DNA of 64,000 nt from positions 25,821,325-25,885,324 of the forward strand of contig CM038468.1 of the NCBI GenBank assembly GCA_021464415.1, read 5' to 3'. The position numbers were made by a program, and so were the translations under genes. The DNA comes from Lonicera japonica (taxonomy: Eukaryota; Streptophyta; Magnoliopsida; Dipsacales; Caprifoliaceae). The notes beneath the pieces are model-generated. The model was not told the DNA's origin and did no database searches. It saw nothing but the letters and a program-made list of their open reading frames with translations. Below are positions 37,421-49,724 of the stretch, in pieces (position 1 is the stretch's first letter; every line of letters starts with the position of its first letter).

Positions 37421-38448
37421 ACACTTCGGATATAAACTTTATACTAAAAATATTATTATTTTTTAAGAACATACTAAAATTAACTAGAGCATAATTCTCG
37501 ACATCTCTAATAAAAGAGTATGAGAATCTTATACTAATGAAAATTAATTATTGGTTCAATGGCTAAAGAAGCTCTTACATGATCCTTCTCATTTGGCCCT
37601 TCTCTAAAACACAAGCCTTAGGCCCTTATTTATAAGGAAAACCAATGCCTCACTTTTAACTCCCATTCAATGTGGGATCTAAAAAAGTGGGCAAAATAAG
37701 GAAAATGCAAAATAAGCCTAAAAAATGCCAAACTACCAAAATCAAAATTTAAACTTAAAAATGGAGAATAACTTAGTAATAATATAAGGGTTCTTGCAGG
37801 GGTCGCAAATTGGAGTGTTTACAATAGTGTATGTATCTCATGGATATAATCATTATAACGCTTATAAGTGAAATCATGTGTCAAACCCACTATTTATCAA
37901 GTTAAAAAATATTGCAAGGTTGTTACCAAAACGGTGGATCTCTACCAAATGCACGGTATTAGTAAACCAATGGTATGTATATATTATCTATATCATGTAA
38001 ACATAATATATATACTCTTTCTATATTATTTCAACCATTTGTATTTCCTCCATCTTTACATCTACTTATAGCATTATTTTACTTTCTTGAACTTAACACT
38101 CAAGAATTAATTTTAATTCGATTCCTATCATAGTTACTGATGTTCAGAAAACCATATCTTTTACTGAAAATAATGATTAACATGTTTAATGCAATAATTT
38201 AATTATACCACTCTTTTACTCTCAATGTTTTAACAAAACAAACAAATGGAAAAAAATATTTATGCAAAAACAAACCAACAAGAAAAAAATTTATGTAGTT
38301 TTCTAATGATATTTTAAGAAAATAACCTACAACTATCAAATATTACATGTGTTTTGGTACTACTATTTTCCAAAACTTAATAATTATATTATTTATAAAG
38401 TATAAAATTTCTAATTATAATAATAATATAAAATAAATAAAGACATCT

Positions 38449-38668
38449 TAATATTAAGAGATAATGGGTTATAGGGTCTTGCTCCGTAATGTTTTATAAC
38501 TCTAAGGATGGACTCATGTTTAATAAAGATAAGTAATACTAGTTTCATAATTTGGTTTTATAGTAAGGACACTTTTCATAATATTAATTTATTTTAAGGA
38601 AAATGATAAATGTTGATGGAAACAAATATACCCCTAATTAGTTCAAGTTAATGTTAAAAGTAACAATT

Positions 38669-38708
<40 letters not shown>

Positions 38709-39292
38709 AGTCCCCATTTCTTTTCTCTTCTCTCTCTCACTAAAAAATCAAATATACCCCTGAATCGTAACACTTTTTTTTATATTTATACAAACCCTAC
38801 ATCGATCCATATATATATACATATATAAAATTGAGTGGATGTTGATCTCATCAATTTTGTTATTCTATGTTTTATAATAGTGCTAAAATCATTTTAGCAT
38901 TTAGCACCTTTTGGCTGTTGTCATGTGCGTTGACAGGTGGTGCTAAATGCATTTAGCACATTCTTTAGCATCTTCTGGTTGTTGTCCTAGTGGTGCTACT
39001 TTCTGGTTGTTTCACATTCTTTAGCACCTTCTGGTTATTGTCCTAGTGGTGCTACTTTCTAGTTGTTATCCAAGTAGTGCTAAATGCATTTAGCATCTTT
39101 TGATTGTTGTCCAGGTGGTGCTAAATGCATTTAGCACCATCTGGTTGTTATTAGTGTTATAATGAAACGTGAGATGTTATAAAGAAGGGGTATTAATGTT
39201 TTTTTTGTACAATGTCCTTAATTTACACGGTTAATTTTTAAGTATCCTTTATAATTATGTTATTATTAGAATGAGCCCTTATACCCAATTGC
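38449..39292. mobile_element. Element B: inverted, shorter relative of element A
   Basis: In reverse orientation this matches element A at both flanks: 38449-38640 against 23010-23195, 38780-38880 against 22500-22580, and 39170-39292 against 21630-21765. Its internal repeat array (38880-39140) is about 260 bases instead of 720 and is made of GGTGCTAAAT and GCATTTAGCACC units spaced by TTCTGGTTGTTGTC. A CT microsatellite (38672-38705) replaces part of the region corresponding to 22830-22980. Confidence 0.78.
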
Positions 39293-41786
39293 ATCTAATA
39301 TTTCATATTAGAAAAATTCCTTATGTGATCATATTTTCATGAAAAGTCCAGATAAGATATTTTAATATGATAAGAACACATTTTATTACCATAAATAATA
39401 ACAAGAACAAAATTAGAATTAATTACATGAGATTTGATATATGCACCCATATTAATATATATATATATATATATACACAAATTGTTTCCTACCATGATTT
39501 GTTTCCTAATTTGCTAATGATATCTTTGTTTATTTTGATTAGATTCATTGGGCAATACCAAATTTCTTTAATAAATTATGTTTTATTTTCTTAACTTAGG
39601 GGTAATTTTATTTCCATCTGCACAGGTTTTTGCAGTTTATCTACCCTTAATTTATGCTAATCTTGAAACAAATTTCTCAAAACTTTCTTATAAAAACTGA
39701 GAAGTATATCCACCAATTAATAATCTTTTAAATATATTTACTTTTAAAATTAGTCTCCTAATTAGAATATACTTCCTTAGTAATCTATTTTCTGAATTTG
39801 TAAAAGGATTTATTGATACAAGTACTATAAATTCATTATATATCAAAAATATACAATACTATAAAACTTGGCGGAATTAATTTATATTAGTACATCATAA
39901 CACTAGAATAATTTTTTTCAACAAATAAGTTTATTATTTTCTTTTTCTCTTTTTCTATACAATGAGGGGTATAAAAAAATAAAAATAAACCAATATTGGA
40001 ACTTGAACAACTAATTAAGAATTAGTGGAAGCAACAAGTATCATTTCCTTCGATCTCAATTCTTTCAAGTCAAAGAAAGATTGAATATTCAGTGTTTTGT
40101 TTTTTTATTTGCCATCATGAATTTGTAATTAAAGTTATCATTTTAATTCGCTTCTAGGTAGGAACTAGATTTTGTAGATGTATTACAAATGTTTCAAACT
40201 ACACTTACTGTTTAATTACTATTCCAAGACTAATATGAATTATTGTATAATCTCAATTATGAAAACAAATGTGAATTATAAACTATAATCTAATCTCAAG
40301 TCCGGAAAGTGGATATAATTGGCAGTAAACTATATATATTAGAAATATCATTTTATTATTATTTACTTTTTGATATATTATTGACGGTGGATACAAGTAA
40401 AAATTTGGGGGATAATTTACAATTAAATTAAAAATGAATAATTATTTTATAAAAATTATGCCAATATTGGTTTTTGTAAATTTATCCAACAACGTGATTA
40501 AACTTAGTGGACAATAGAGATTGACTTAGTAAAACTCAAACAGAGGGATAGACTGACAAATTTCGCAAATAGAAATAAAATAATCCTTGTTAATTACTAA
40601 CCAAATTGATTAGGTTGTTTAAATTTTTTTGATTGTTGAAGTTTAAATTTTGAATTATTTGATTTTCTATATTTTAGTAATTGATTAAGTTGTTAGAAGT
40701 TATTTGATTGTTTAAATTTGAATTTCGAATTTGATTTTATAGATATTAGTTTCTAGCAAGATTTTAGGGGTTTAGATTAATTTAATAATCAATTAGATGA
40801 TTGGGACATTGTAGGAATAACAGTAATATAAATTAAGTTTGTAATTATATTAATTTAATTTTAATTCTTTATCCGCAAAAGTTTACAAAACTTTGGACTT
40901 TAAATTATTAGTATAAAAGTTGTGTCCTTAAATAGAGAGAAAGGAATATTCGTCCTTAAAATTAATTGCCCCTATTTTATTTATTTAATTAAAGTGGATG
41001 TACTTATTAATCTAGTGGATATTTTAATATTAAATCATTAATAAAATTATATTTATAAAATTAAATCAATAATATTTTTTGTCAGTTTATCCACACTTGC
41101 GAATTAATTTAATAGGCAATGCAAATTAACTTAACGCGGATTAATTGCAAGATATCGTGGATAGAAATAAAATCACCCTTAACTTAGTTACAAAACTTTA
41201 ATTAAAGTTTACAAGTTTCATTGCAAACTTGAAATGAAATTTACTAGTTTCCCTGCAAATTTTGAAATGAAATTTAAAAATTTCACTATAGATTTTGCAA
41301 GAAAAAATTTCAAAATATTAGAACTTGCAAAAAAATAAAAAAATATATATGTTAGAATTTGGAAGTTCATTGCAAGTTTTTCAAAAATGCTGTAGTGAAA
41401 TTTATAAATTTAACAGCAAAAATATGAATTGCAGTGAAAATTACTAGTTTAAATGCAATAATATAAATATATGAAAAATAGTGTAGTCAATTGTTTCCTA
41501 ATTTATATTTCTACATATCTTAATTAAAAATTTATAAATTTTCAAGTATTTTAAAAACGATTTATGTGTAGTATTCTACGCAAGTTTTTTTTTTTTGGTT
41601 CAAATAAGAGTGTAATAAATGTTACTTTATTGAATTTCAAATTTTAAAAACTGAAAATAATGTTAAATGGGTAGTTTTATCTATAATAATTTAAATTTGG
41701 CAAGAAATGAGTTTTTGTTAAAAATGTTTGCATCATTCATTTTCGTCTAATTCCATACATATTAAAAATTTATCACCAAATTACCC
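39293..41786. other. 2.5 kb of AT-rich DNA, no gene seen
   Basis: Very low GC, many A/T runs, one 75-codon ORF without similarity (39367-39594). No repeat structure that I can define apart from loose TTTACAAGTTTCATTGCAAA-type echoes near 41200-41300. Confidence 0.55.
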
Positions 41787-41789
41787 TTA

Positions 41790-42253
41790 GAGTATCTCCA
41801 ACCGTTGTGTAATTTTTTTTGTATAAATGCTATGTGTTAAGACATTTTTATACAAAACTTGAAGTGTAAAAAAAAATATGCTCCAATGTTGCATTTTTAA
41901 ACTCTTTGTGTAAATTTTGAATGAACCAATAAGATAATTATGTATATTAGATATCATTTTATACAATTTTTAATTATTTTTTCTTGAATTTTGGTATACA
42001 TAATATTATAACAATAATGGATCTTGATTTGTTGTTCTTGATGAGTAGATTTTAAATATATATATTTTTTTATTAAAATATATAATTTCTATTAAAAATT
42101 ATCACATTTTAAAGTTTTATAAAATAATTGAGGAAAGAAAAAGCAGTATAAACTTAAGGTGTATTTTACACAAAAGCTAAATTTAAAAGACTGTTAGAGC
42201 TCATAATTTTTATAAGTTTTGTATATTTTACACAAAACTTAAATATATACTAC
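41790..42253. mobile_element. Partial MITE, inverted to the one at 42788
   Basis: Starts TTA then GAGTATCTCCAACCG and runs antiparallel to the complete element at 42788-43281 over almost its whole length, ending before the other terminus (last match about 42253, TATACTACTG). Together the two make a long inverted repeat with arms near 460 bp and a spacer near 530 bp. Confidence 0.8.
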
Positions 42254-42787
42254 TGTTTGTCTGTACACGGTGCGCGTAAACGTACATGGGACATCTAAGG
42301 GGTGCCAGTTGTTCAGCTCAATTCTCCATGAGTGGCTGAAACTCAAAACCCTTGCGTATACGATGAAGGTTTGAAGGAAGCAGAAGCAATTTGAATCCTA
42401 CAAGAATTGAATTGACAATGAAATTGCATAAATCCAATACTACTACTTCAAATGCGTATTCAACTATGATCCCAGTCAATTCTAAATGCGTAGGCCCATT
42501 TTTCATGAACAAATATTAAAATTTATTTTTTTATACAAACAGTACACAGATATATCAGATGGTTGATATAGAGAAGGAGGGAAAGAAAAACAGGATTTGT
42601 GATTCGAAACTGAACGTGGGATGGAAAAACCTATCCATCTCTACTATGTTAACACTCAGGTCTATTGAAATTATTTTGTTAGGAATAATTTATGCTTATG
42701 AGGATATAAAAATTCCTAAAAGTTTTTTTTTTTTAAAAAAAAAAGTTTATTGAACCCATGACCTTACGCATAAAAGAAAATCACTTA

Positions 42788-43281
42788 GAACATCTCCAAG
42801 AGTAGTGTATGTTTAGGTTTTGTGTAAAATATACAAAACTTGTAAAAATTTTGAGCTCCAGCAGTCTTTTAAATTTAACTTTTGTGTAAAATGAATGTGT
42901 AAAATACACTTCAAGTTTACACTGCCACACCAGCTTTTTCTTTTCTCAATTATTTTATAATACTTTAAATGTAATAACTTTTAATATAAATTATATATTT
43001 TAATAAAAATTATATATCTAAAATCTACTTATCAAGACCAACAAATCAAGATCCATTGTTGCGACAATATTATGTATACCAAAATTTAAGAAAAATTAAT
43101 TAAAAATTGCATAAAATGATATCTAATATGCATAATTATCTTATTGGTTCATTCAAAATTTACACAAAAGTTTAAAAATGTACCATTGGTGCATGTTTTT
43201 TCCAAACTTCAAGTTTTGTGTAAAATTGTCTTGACACATAGGATTTACACAAAAAAATTTACACAACGGTTGGAGATACTC
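42788..43281. mobile_element. Complete Tourist-like MITE with TTA target duplication
   Basis: 494 bp between TTA (42785-42787) and TTA (43282-43284). The ends GAACATCTCC and, inverted, GAGTATCTCC form imperfect terminal repeats. A 3-bp TTA/TAA target duplication and non-coding AT-rich interior fit PIF/Harbinger-derived MITEs. Confidence 0.75.
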
Positions 43282-43584
43282 TTAAAAATCATTTTGTTAA
43301 ATACAATCATATATTATTAAATTATTTCAAAAAATTAATTATGATATTGCATGCGTGTGTTCCGGATTGTAGTTATAATTTATGCATGTCTATCTTCCGC
43401 ACAAAAACCCCAAAACTAAACGATTAATTTGAATAATCCCCAAATCACCTTGTCGAATTAAAACTGAATTATATCTTTTGACATATTCAAAACTCCTTGT
43501 GAATAGGCTTGAATATATTCAAAACAACCTCCTCTTTGCTAGTGCAAAATCCTAGGAGAAAAGGCAACTGTCACAATTTTAATT

Positions 43585-43606
43585 CCCCCCCCCCCCCCCC
43601 CCCCCC
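43585..43606. repeat. Poly-C run
   Basis: About 22 C in a row followed by C-rich DNA; on the other strand it gives a spurious poly-Gly ORF. Confidence 0.95.
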
Positions 43607-43914
43607 TCCCCACCCCCACGCAATTAAAACGACTACTGTTGGTGACCCTTGTGATCATAATAAATACCCTTTTTCTCTTTACATTTAAAAGATTTTGAAT
43701 GAGAGAGGAATAAAAAAATGGCCTAAAAAATCTCATGAATTCTTCTGTATCTAGACGTATTTTTTTTTTCCAACCATAAAAGTATCCGGGCAAATTAATT
43801 TATGGGCACATCGATTAATTTTTTTTCAGTTTAGTTAAAAGTAGGTCTTTCAAGTTGCGACTGAAAAATTGTTCACAATCAAATTTTTGTAAGATTCAAA
43901 CTTATAACATATAT

Positions 43915-44280
43915 GCTTCAAGAGAAAATTATGATGACTCGAATTTACGACTTTATGTAAAAAGAGTAAAAAATACCATACATCAATACCATAAAGTCCA
44001 TACCATACTTTCCCTTTGGCCCGACATATATACTTCATGAGAAAATTATCATGACTCGGATTTATGATTTTATGTAAAAAAAAAGTAAAAAATACCATAC
44101 CAATTCATAAGGTCCATACCATACTTCCCCTTTGGCCCTTTATCTACTTGCTTACTTCATGAGAAAATTATCATGACTCAGATTTACAACTTCATGTAAA
44201 AAAGGTAAAAAAATACCATACCAATGCCATAGGGTCCATACCATACTTCCCCTTTGGCCCTTTATCTACTTGCTTGGTTT
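43915..44280. repeat. Three tandem units of about 122 bp
   Basis: Each unit runs TTCAWGAGAAAATTATSATG, ACTCRGATTTA, TTATGTAAAAA, AATACCATACC and then the CCATACTTYCCCTTTGGCCC tail. Units start near 43915, 44037 and 44158, with the third least diverged from the second. Non-coding; 1 kb upstream of the XTH gene. Confidence 0.88.
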
Positions 44281-45123
44281 TTGAATTTTTATTTATTTTT
44301 ATTTTTTATTAATTTTTTTTTAAATGTCAGTAGATAAAAGTTCTCTAGCTGGTTGTCATCCACTCACTAGCCCATAATTAAAATCATAGCTACCAAGAGG
44401 GCCATACTTCTTATTCTTGGGGTGGACAGAATCATTGTTGTTATTCTCTCTCTCTCTCTAACTAAATACCAAAAATCCCATAAACCAACCAACCCAAAAT
44501 TATGCGCAAACAAAAGGCTCCAGCTTTGGCGGTGATAAGCTGGCTCCAGCTTTAGTGCTCACGCGTCCCACCCCCACACCCCCCACCTCCACCCCGGCCC
44601 ATACGCAAGAAGACCCTTTCTCTACGTACATCATACATATATAATATTATTTCATAAAAACTGAATTTTTTGTGACAGTTTTTCGTCGTTAAAAATATTT
44701 TACTCAAAATATATTGACCTTTATATATACTTTAGTTTAATTTATATGATGATAGTCGACTGTTTTTATCTGTCTTCAAATATTTGTATATAATATTTAG
44801 TTATTATGTATACATGCATAAAATAAAGTTACACTTACTTTATCTGAAATTTTTATAATTTTTAGTTAAAAGGACAAAAAAAATCTTAGTTTAACAATTC
44901 AATAAAGAATTTTCAATTGTTGTCAATTCTGTGTGTTGTTATTATTATTATTTGATCAATTTAATTTTCGGGTAGTTGATAATTTATTTCACAATAAAGC
45001 CTTTCATTTTTTATTGACTCAAAATACAAATTTCAAACCTAATATTCTTTCAAACTCCTCTCTCTTCACAAGCATATCACCTCTCTCTTTAATAATACAT
45101 GCAGCTCCCCTTCACCCTCACCC

Positions 45124-45195
45124 TATATATATGTCTCCATAACCCACTAACCTAAACCACCATCTCCCTCTCTCTCTCCTTCTCTCTCTATATAG
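45124..45195 (+). promoter_or_regulatory. XTH core promoter: TATA box and CT-rich leader
   Basis: TATATATAT (45124-45132) lies 86-94 bases before the ATG, followed by a CT-rich stretch (45160-45195) typical of plant leaders. No further operator-like site can be called with confidence. Confidence 0.55.
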
Positions 45196-45217
45196 CTACC
45201 TACTTGGCTATTTTAAA

Positions 45218-48058
45218 ATGGGAGGATTCAAATTGCTTGTGTTGGTTAGTAGTGTTCTAATGGTGAGCTCTTTGGTAATGGTTGCTAGTGCTGGTAACTT
45301 CTACCAAGACTTTGACCTAACGTGGGGCGATCGCCGCGCCAATATATTCAATGGTGGCAATCTTCTCTCCCTTTCTCTCGACAAAACCTCCGGCTCTGGC
45401 TTCAGGTCCAAGAGAGAGTATCTGTTCGGAAGGATTGACATGCAGCTAAAGCTTGTTGCCGGCAACTCTGCCGGCACTGTCACTGCTTACTATGTACGCT
45501 TTTTTTTTTCTCGCGCACACACATATATATATGATGATATACATTAGTCTGGCTCTAAAATGAAGAACTCCCTTCATGGACCAATTTATCAACAAAAAAA
45601 AAATATTTCTATCATTAATTGCGTTGAAGATGTTCTTGCTTGGAGAATAATGCGTTTATTAAATAAAAGATTCACTGTTAAGATGTATTCTTAATGGAGT
45701 AGTCCGTTTTAAAGTTTGACTATATATATATATATATATGTATGTATACATGAATGAAAAAAATATATATCATTTGAAGATTTTAATGTGGAATTACTTT
45801 TATAATATAATTTCATAACTTTGAATTTAAAAAGAATGTTTTTGAAAGCAACTACTGTGGTAAAACTAGCTTTTTTGAGTGGGCATCAACAAGAATTATT
45901 TGTGGTGGCCTACTCTTCCCATCTTTTAAGGGTATAGAAAGTGAAAAGTCATAGTCATATTGTTTTCCAAAAGTAATGCATTGCGTGTATTATTTCACTT
46001 GGAACCGCAACATTCAGGTGCGGATAGTTAGTATAAGCCCATCCACCCTTTTACTAAGTTAAGTTTTATCCACTTTAAGAAGAATCCTGGATTTGCTCCT
46101 GGCAACATTCAACCACTTTTTTTTTTTCATTCTAGAAATAGAAAATATATTAATATAAATTGCTTCAATAAAATAAAAAATAGTTTAAATACTTTTTATT
46201 TATTTATATCATTCTATATTTCTCTAATTGCGTAATAAGATGGCGTACAGTTCAATAGATTTTCATCACTAATTTTTAAGACCAACAAAACAGGTACAAA
46301 AATTACTCAAATTAGAAACAGTTTTCACTGCATGATATGCATGATGTGCTCTTGGAATACATGAATACATGCTAATTAGGATCCTCTTAAATAGTAAAAA
46401 TAAGGATCTACCTGAATATGAGCGTAAAAAATTAATGCTTGTTAGAATCTTTAAGATACATGTTAAAATAATCTATCAAAGATAATATAGGTCATTTATG
46501 ATAGGAAAATTATAATAATAATAAAAAACAAGTAATAGACCAATAACTATATTAAGATCATTTATGCTAAGAAAATAAGAACTGATAGACACTCAACTTT
46601 TATACAAATTTATTGTAAAAACTGATGTGATGTGATGGCGCCATTCAAAAAAACTAGTACGGCTATATAATTAATGTGTTGTATGTCGTTTCTTATCTGA
46701 TTAGCATTACAATAATTTCTGTAAAATAATTTGTACGATTTATTAGTATGTTTAGCACGAAAAGATAATTTTTTTTTGATTCATGCAGCTGTCTTCTCAA
46801 GGACCTACTCATGATGAGATAGATTTTGAGTTCTTGGGAAATACTAGTGGGGACCCTTATATTGTGCACACCAATGTGTTCACTCAAGGAAAAGGAGACA
46901 GAGAGCAACAATTTTATCTCTGGTTTGACCCTACCAGAAATTTCCACACTTACTCAGTCAGTTGGAATCCCCAACAAATCATGTAAGCAAATTCCTCTGT
47001 TTCTATTTTCCATTCTTTTTAATTTGTATAAAACTAAAGTTTAAAAATGAAATAAGAGCTGAAAAATGATGTCTAATTACATTGATATATCCGGATTCCG
47101 TTCCTTTCCATTACCCAATTCGTTCAATTTTTTTCAATAGTTCATTTTGAAGGCTAAACGGAAGAAATTTTTGTGAAATTTTATCTCCACTAAATTTCAA
47201 CAAGAAATTCATATTTAAAGTGAGTGTAACAAAAAATTGATATACGTGTTCATTTTCGTCCATTTTTTTATTTTAGATGATCATCTCACTAACTTCTAAA
47301 TCGGATCTTGAGATAAAATTTGTGAAGGTAATCTACCTATTTGTTTAATTATCCCTCGAAGTTGACCTTATTGGAGGAAATTGGGAGAATGATGTAATGG
47401 AGATGAGCGAAGTCCGATACATCCTGGGTTTTAGGCTTATTACACTTTCCTCCATTGTACTATCAATAGTTTTTCCATTTTTATATCTTTTTAATCAATA
47501 TTGAAATTCCAATGCATGAGGAACATGTTAACATGCATGTATAAAAGTTTTCTAAATAAACAAAAAAGAAAACAAATCCATTACATGATATAAAATTCAT
47601 TTGTTAAAATAACATTGTAAATTTTTTAGTGAAGAAAGACATACATGCACACGCAAAAATTTGAAACAAATGAGCAATAACTAAAATGTCGATTTTAGGG
47701 TTTTAGCCTTGCTAGTCTAATACTTACGTTCATTGTTCTCTTCAGTTTTTTGGTGGACAACACTCCCATAAGAGTATTCGACAATGCCGAAAAAGTTGGA
47801 GTTCCATTCCCTAAAAACCAACCAATGAGGATCTACTCCAGCCTCTGGAATGCTGATGATTGGGCCACGCGTGGCGGTTTAGTCAAAACCGATTGGACAA
47901 AGGCTCCCTTCACCGCGTATTATCGTAACTTCAATGTCCAGAGCTTTAGCTCGAAGTCCTCAGAGGCAGAGTGGCGGAGCCAAAAACTTGATGCCTATAG
48001 TAGAAGGAGACTCCGATGGGTTCAAAAGAATTTCATGATTTACAATTATTGCTGCTGA
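45218..48058 (+). CDS. XTH: Xyloglucan endotransglucosylase/hydrolase, C-terminal frameshift
   Basis: GH16 enzyme that cuts and rejoins xyloglucan in the cell wall. Exons 45218-45493, 46789-46982 and 47746-48058 (all GT-AG, frame kept) give 260 residues. Residues 1-25 are a signal peptide ending ASA. The catalytic motif [11 protein letters not shown] is at residues 100-110, with both Glu and the Asp present, followed by the family's N-glycosylation site NTS. The C-terminal XET region runs from [14 protein letters not shown] to [13 protein letters not shown]. There the frame breaks. The gene reads Cys then stop, but one base over, the expected tail continues ([14 protein letters not shown], then KPSKYL and a stop at 48114-48116). 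About 20 residues, including the last conserved Cys of a disulfide, are lost. It resembles the TCH4-type group. Either a true truncated allele or a one-base sequencing error. Confidence 0.93.
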
Positions 48059-48228
48059 TCATAAAAGGTTCCCTCATGGCCTTCCTGTCGAGTGTAAACC
48101 ATCAAAGTATCTCTAGGAGATCATTTTGATCTTTGTTAAACAGTGGAGTTTTTAAAATAGTTTATGGGTTATATTCTTTATTGTTGTTTTTGTGTTGGAG
48201 TTCACTTTGTTTCATTTTCTTCGTGTCA

Positions 48229-48239
48229 AATAAATAAAA
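48229..48239 (+). terminator. Putative XTH polyadenylation signal
   Basis: AATAAATAAAA-like sequence 170 bases after the stop codon, in the T-rich trailer of the XTH gene. Confidence 0.45.
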
Positions 48240-48439
48240 TTCTTCGTTTTTCTTTACTTAATTTGTGTATGTGATTGGCACTATTAGTGTTACTAGCTGT
48301 TGAAGTTGCATAGTTTCTTCTTAAGAAAATTTCAGTTCTTGAGTAGCTTAATTTCAAGTGCCAAAGGTAAGACAAACAATAATTTAACCAAATTTTGTAA
48401 GACAAGCAAAAAAAGTGTTTTTGGGGAAGAAACGTTATT

Positions 48440-48790
48440 ATTTAGGTTCACTCAACCAGCATACAAGTTAAGGAGATGTGGAATATGTGGATTGCGACAA
48501 ACTCCCCCTATTAAAACCTTTGTCATGATGGGAGCACACACCGGCTGCCACAAACTTAACCCACAAAACCACACATCCATGTGTCATACCATCAATTTCG
48601 ACCGATGTGGGATATGCAGGTTATGACAAGCTCCCCTTATTAAAGCCCTTCATAAGGACGGAGTCAGGCACTAACAATTTTAGCTCATCAACCGCCACAA
48701 ACACAACCTTAACCTAGGTTAGCTCCGATACAATATGGAACAACCTAGGATCTCCCCCAAAATGGCTATCACAAATTATTATCTAGGTTC
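48440..48790. repeat. Probable LTR-retrotransposon end fragment
   Basis: GATGTGGGATATGCAGGTTR-like text, followed by CGACAA(A/G)CTCCCCCTATTAAA, occurs twice (48475-48520 and 48604-48645), leading to TAGCTCCGATACAATATGG. These phrases are commonly seen in LTRs of plant retrotransposons, but I see no paired LTR, primer site or coding. 48791-49720 shows nothing else. Confidence 0.4.
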
Positions 48791-49724
48791 ATTGAATCCA
48801 CATAAAAACCAAGGATCTCCAGATTGGTTGCGACATAAATAATTAAAATAACCTCTGTATTTTGAACCAGTTGCAAACACTTTCCCTACAAGGATCAACC
48901 TCCCAACCACCAGATTATTCCATCCCTTGTATCAAAATAAAGAAAATTAAAAGATCAAACCTAAAAAGAAACTTTTATGGGTAAAATCAGGTAAAACAAT
49001 TGAAAAGTTACATAACATTCCTTGTAGCAGACATTAAACATCTTTCTCTATCTCAATAGCACCAGTCCCACAAATGAATAAATATTCGTTAACGGTTGTA
49101 ACAATGATATAGAATGACATTTAAATTGCTCGTTAGATTTGTGATACAAGGGTTAGATAATTACAAAAAAAGTCACTGAAATGAACTTAAAGCACTAATA
49201 TCGAAATCTAATAGTTATTGATCTGTTATAACATATTATCGTTACAGCAGTTGTATCCAATATTTTTTCCAAATGAAGGGATGCTATCTTTAACAAATCC
49301 AAACCTAGAAGTAAAAAAATTCTACAAATCACTGTTGTCCAAAAGAAATTTGTCCTAGAACAATAATGTTGAATTAAATTCATGTTTAAGCAAAGAAAAA
49401 AAAATTGATAATGGATACATACAGATGCAGTGACAGGATTTTCCAATTGTCTTTTTTCTTCTCTATAACACAATCCTTTAGCTAACAATAATAAGGGGCA
49501 CACTAAAATCTAAATATTTATCAGATGCAATGGCTTATTTCCCTCTCATCAACAGATGACAAATAAGATCAGCTACATAGACCTCATATTATAATGTATC
49601 AAACATGATCAGATGCTACTTACTGCATAAGCAGCATAATAGGTCACCTCGGACCAACAAATTATTCGTTCACACGCAATGATAGCTCCTTTTTTTGGTT
49701 TACGCCAATCTTCAATTTGTGGGA

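Noticed and set aside
42318..42512. 64-codon ORF in the spacer between the inverted MITEs
   Set aside because: Short, no similarity, no promoter or partner exon visible.
43539..43793. Minus-strand ORF with a poly-Gly run
   Set aside because: Produced by the poly-C homopolymer.
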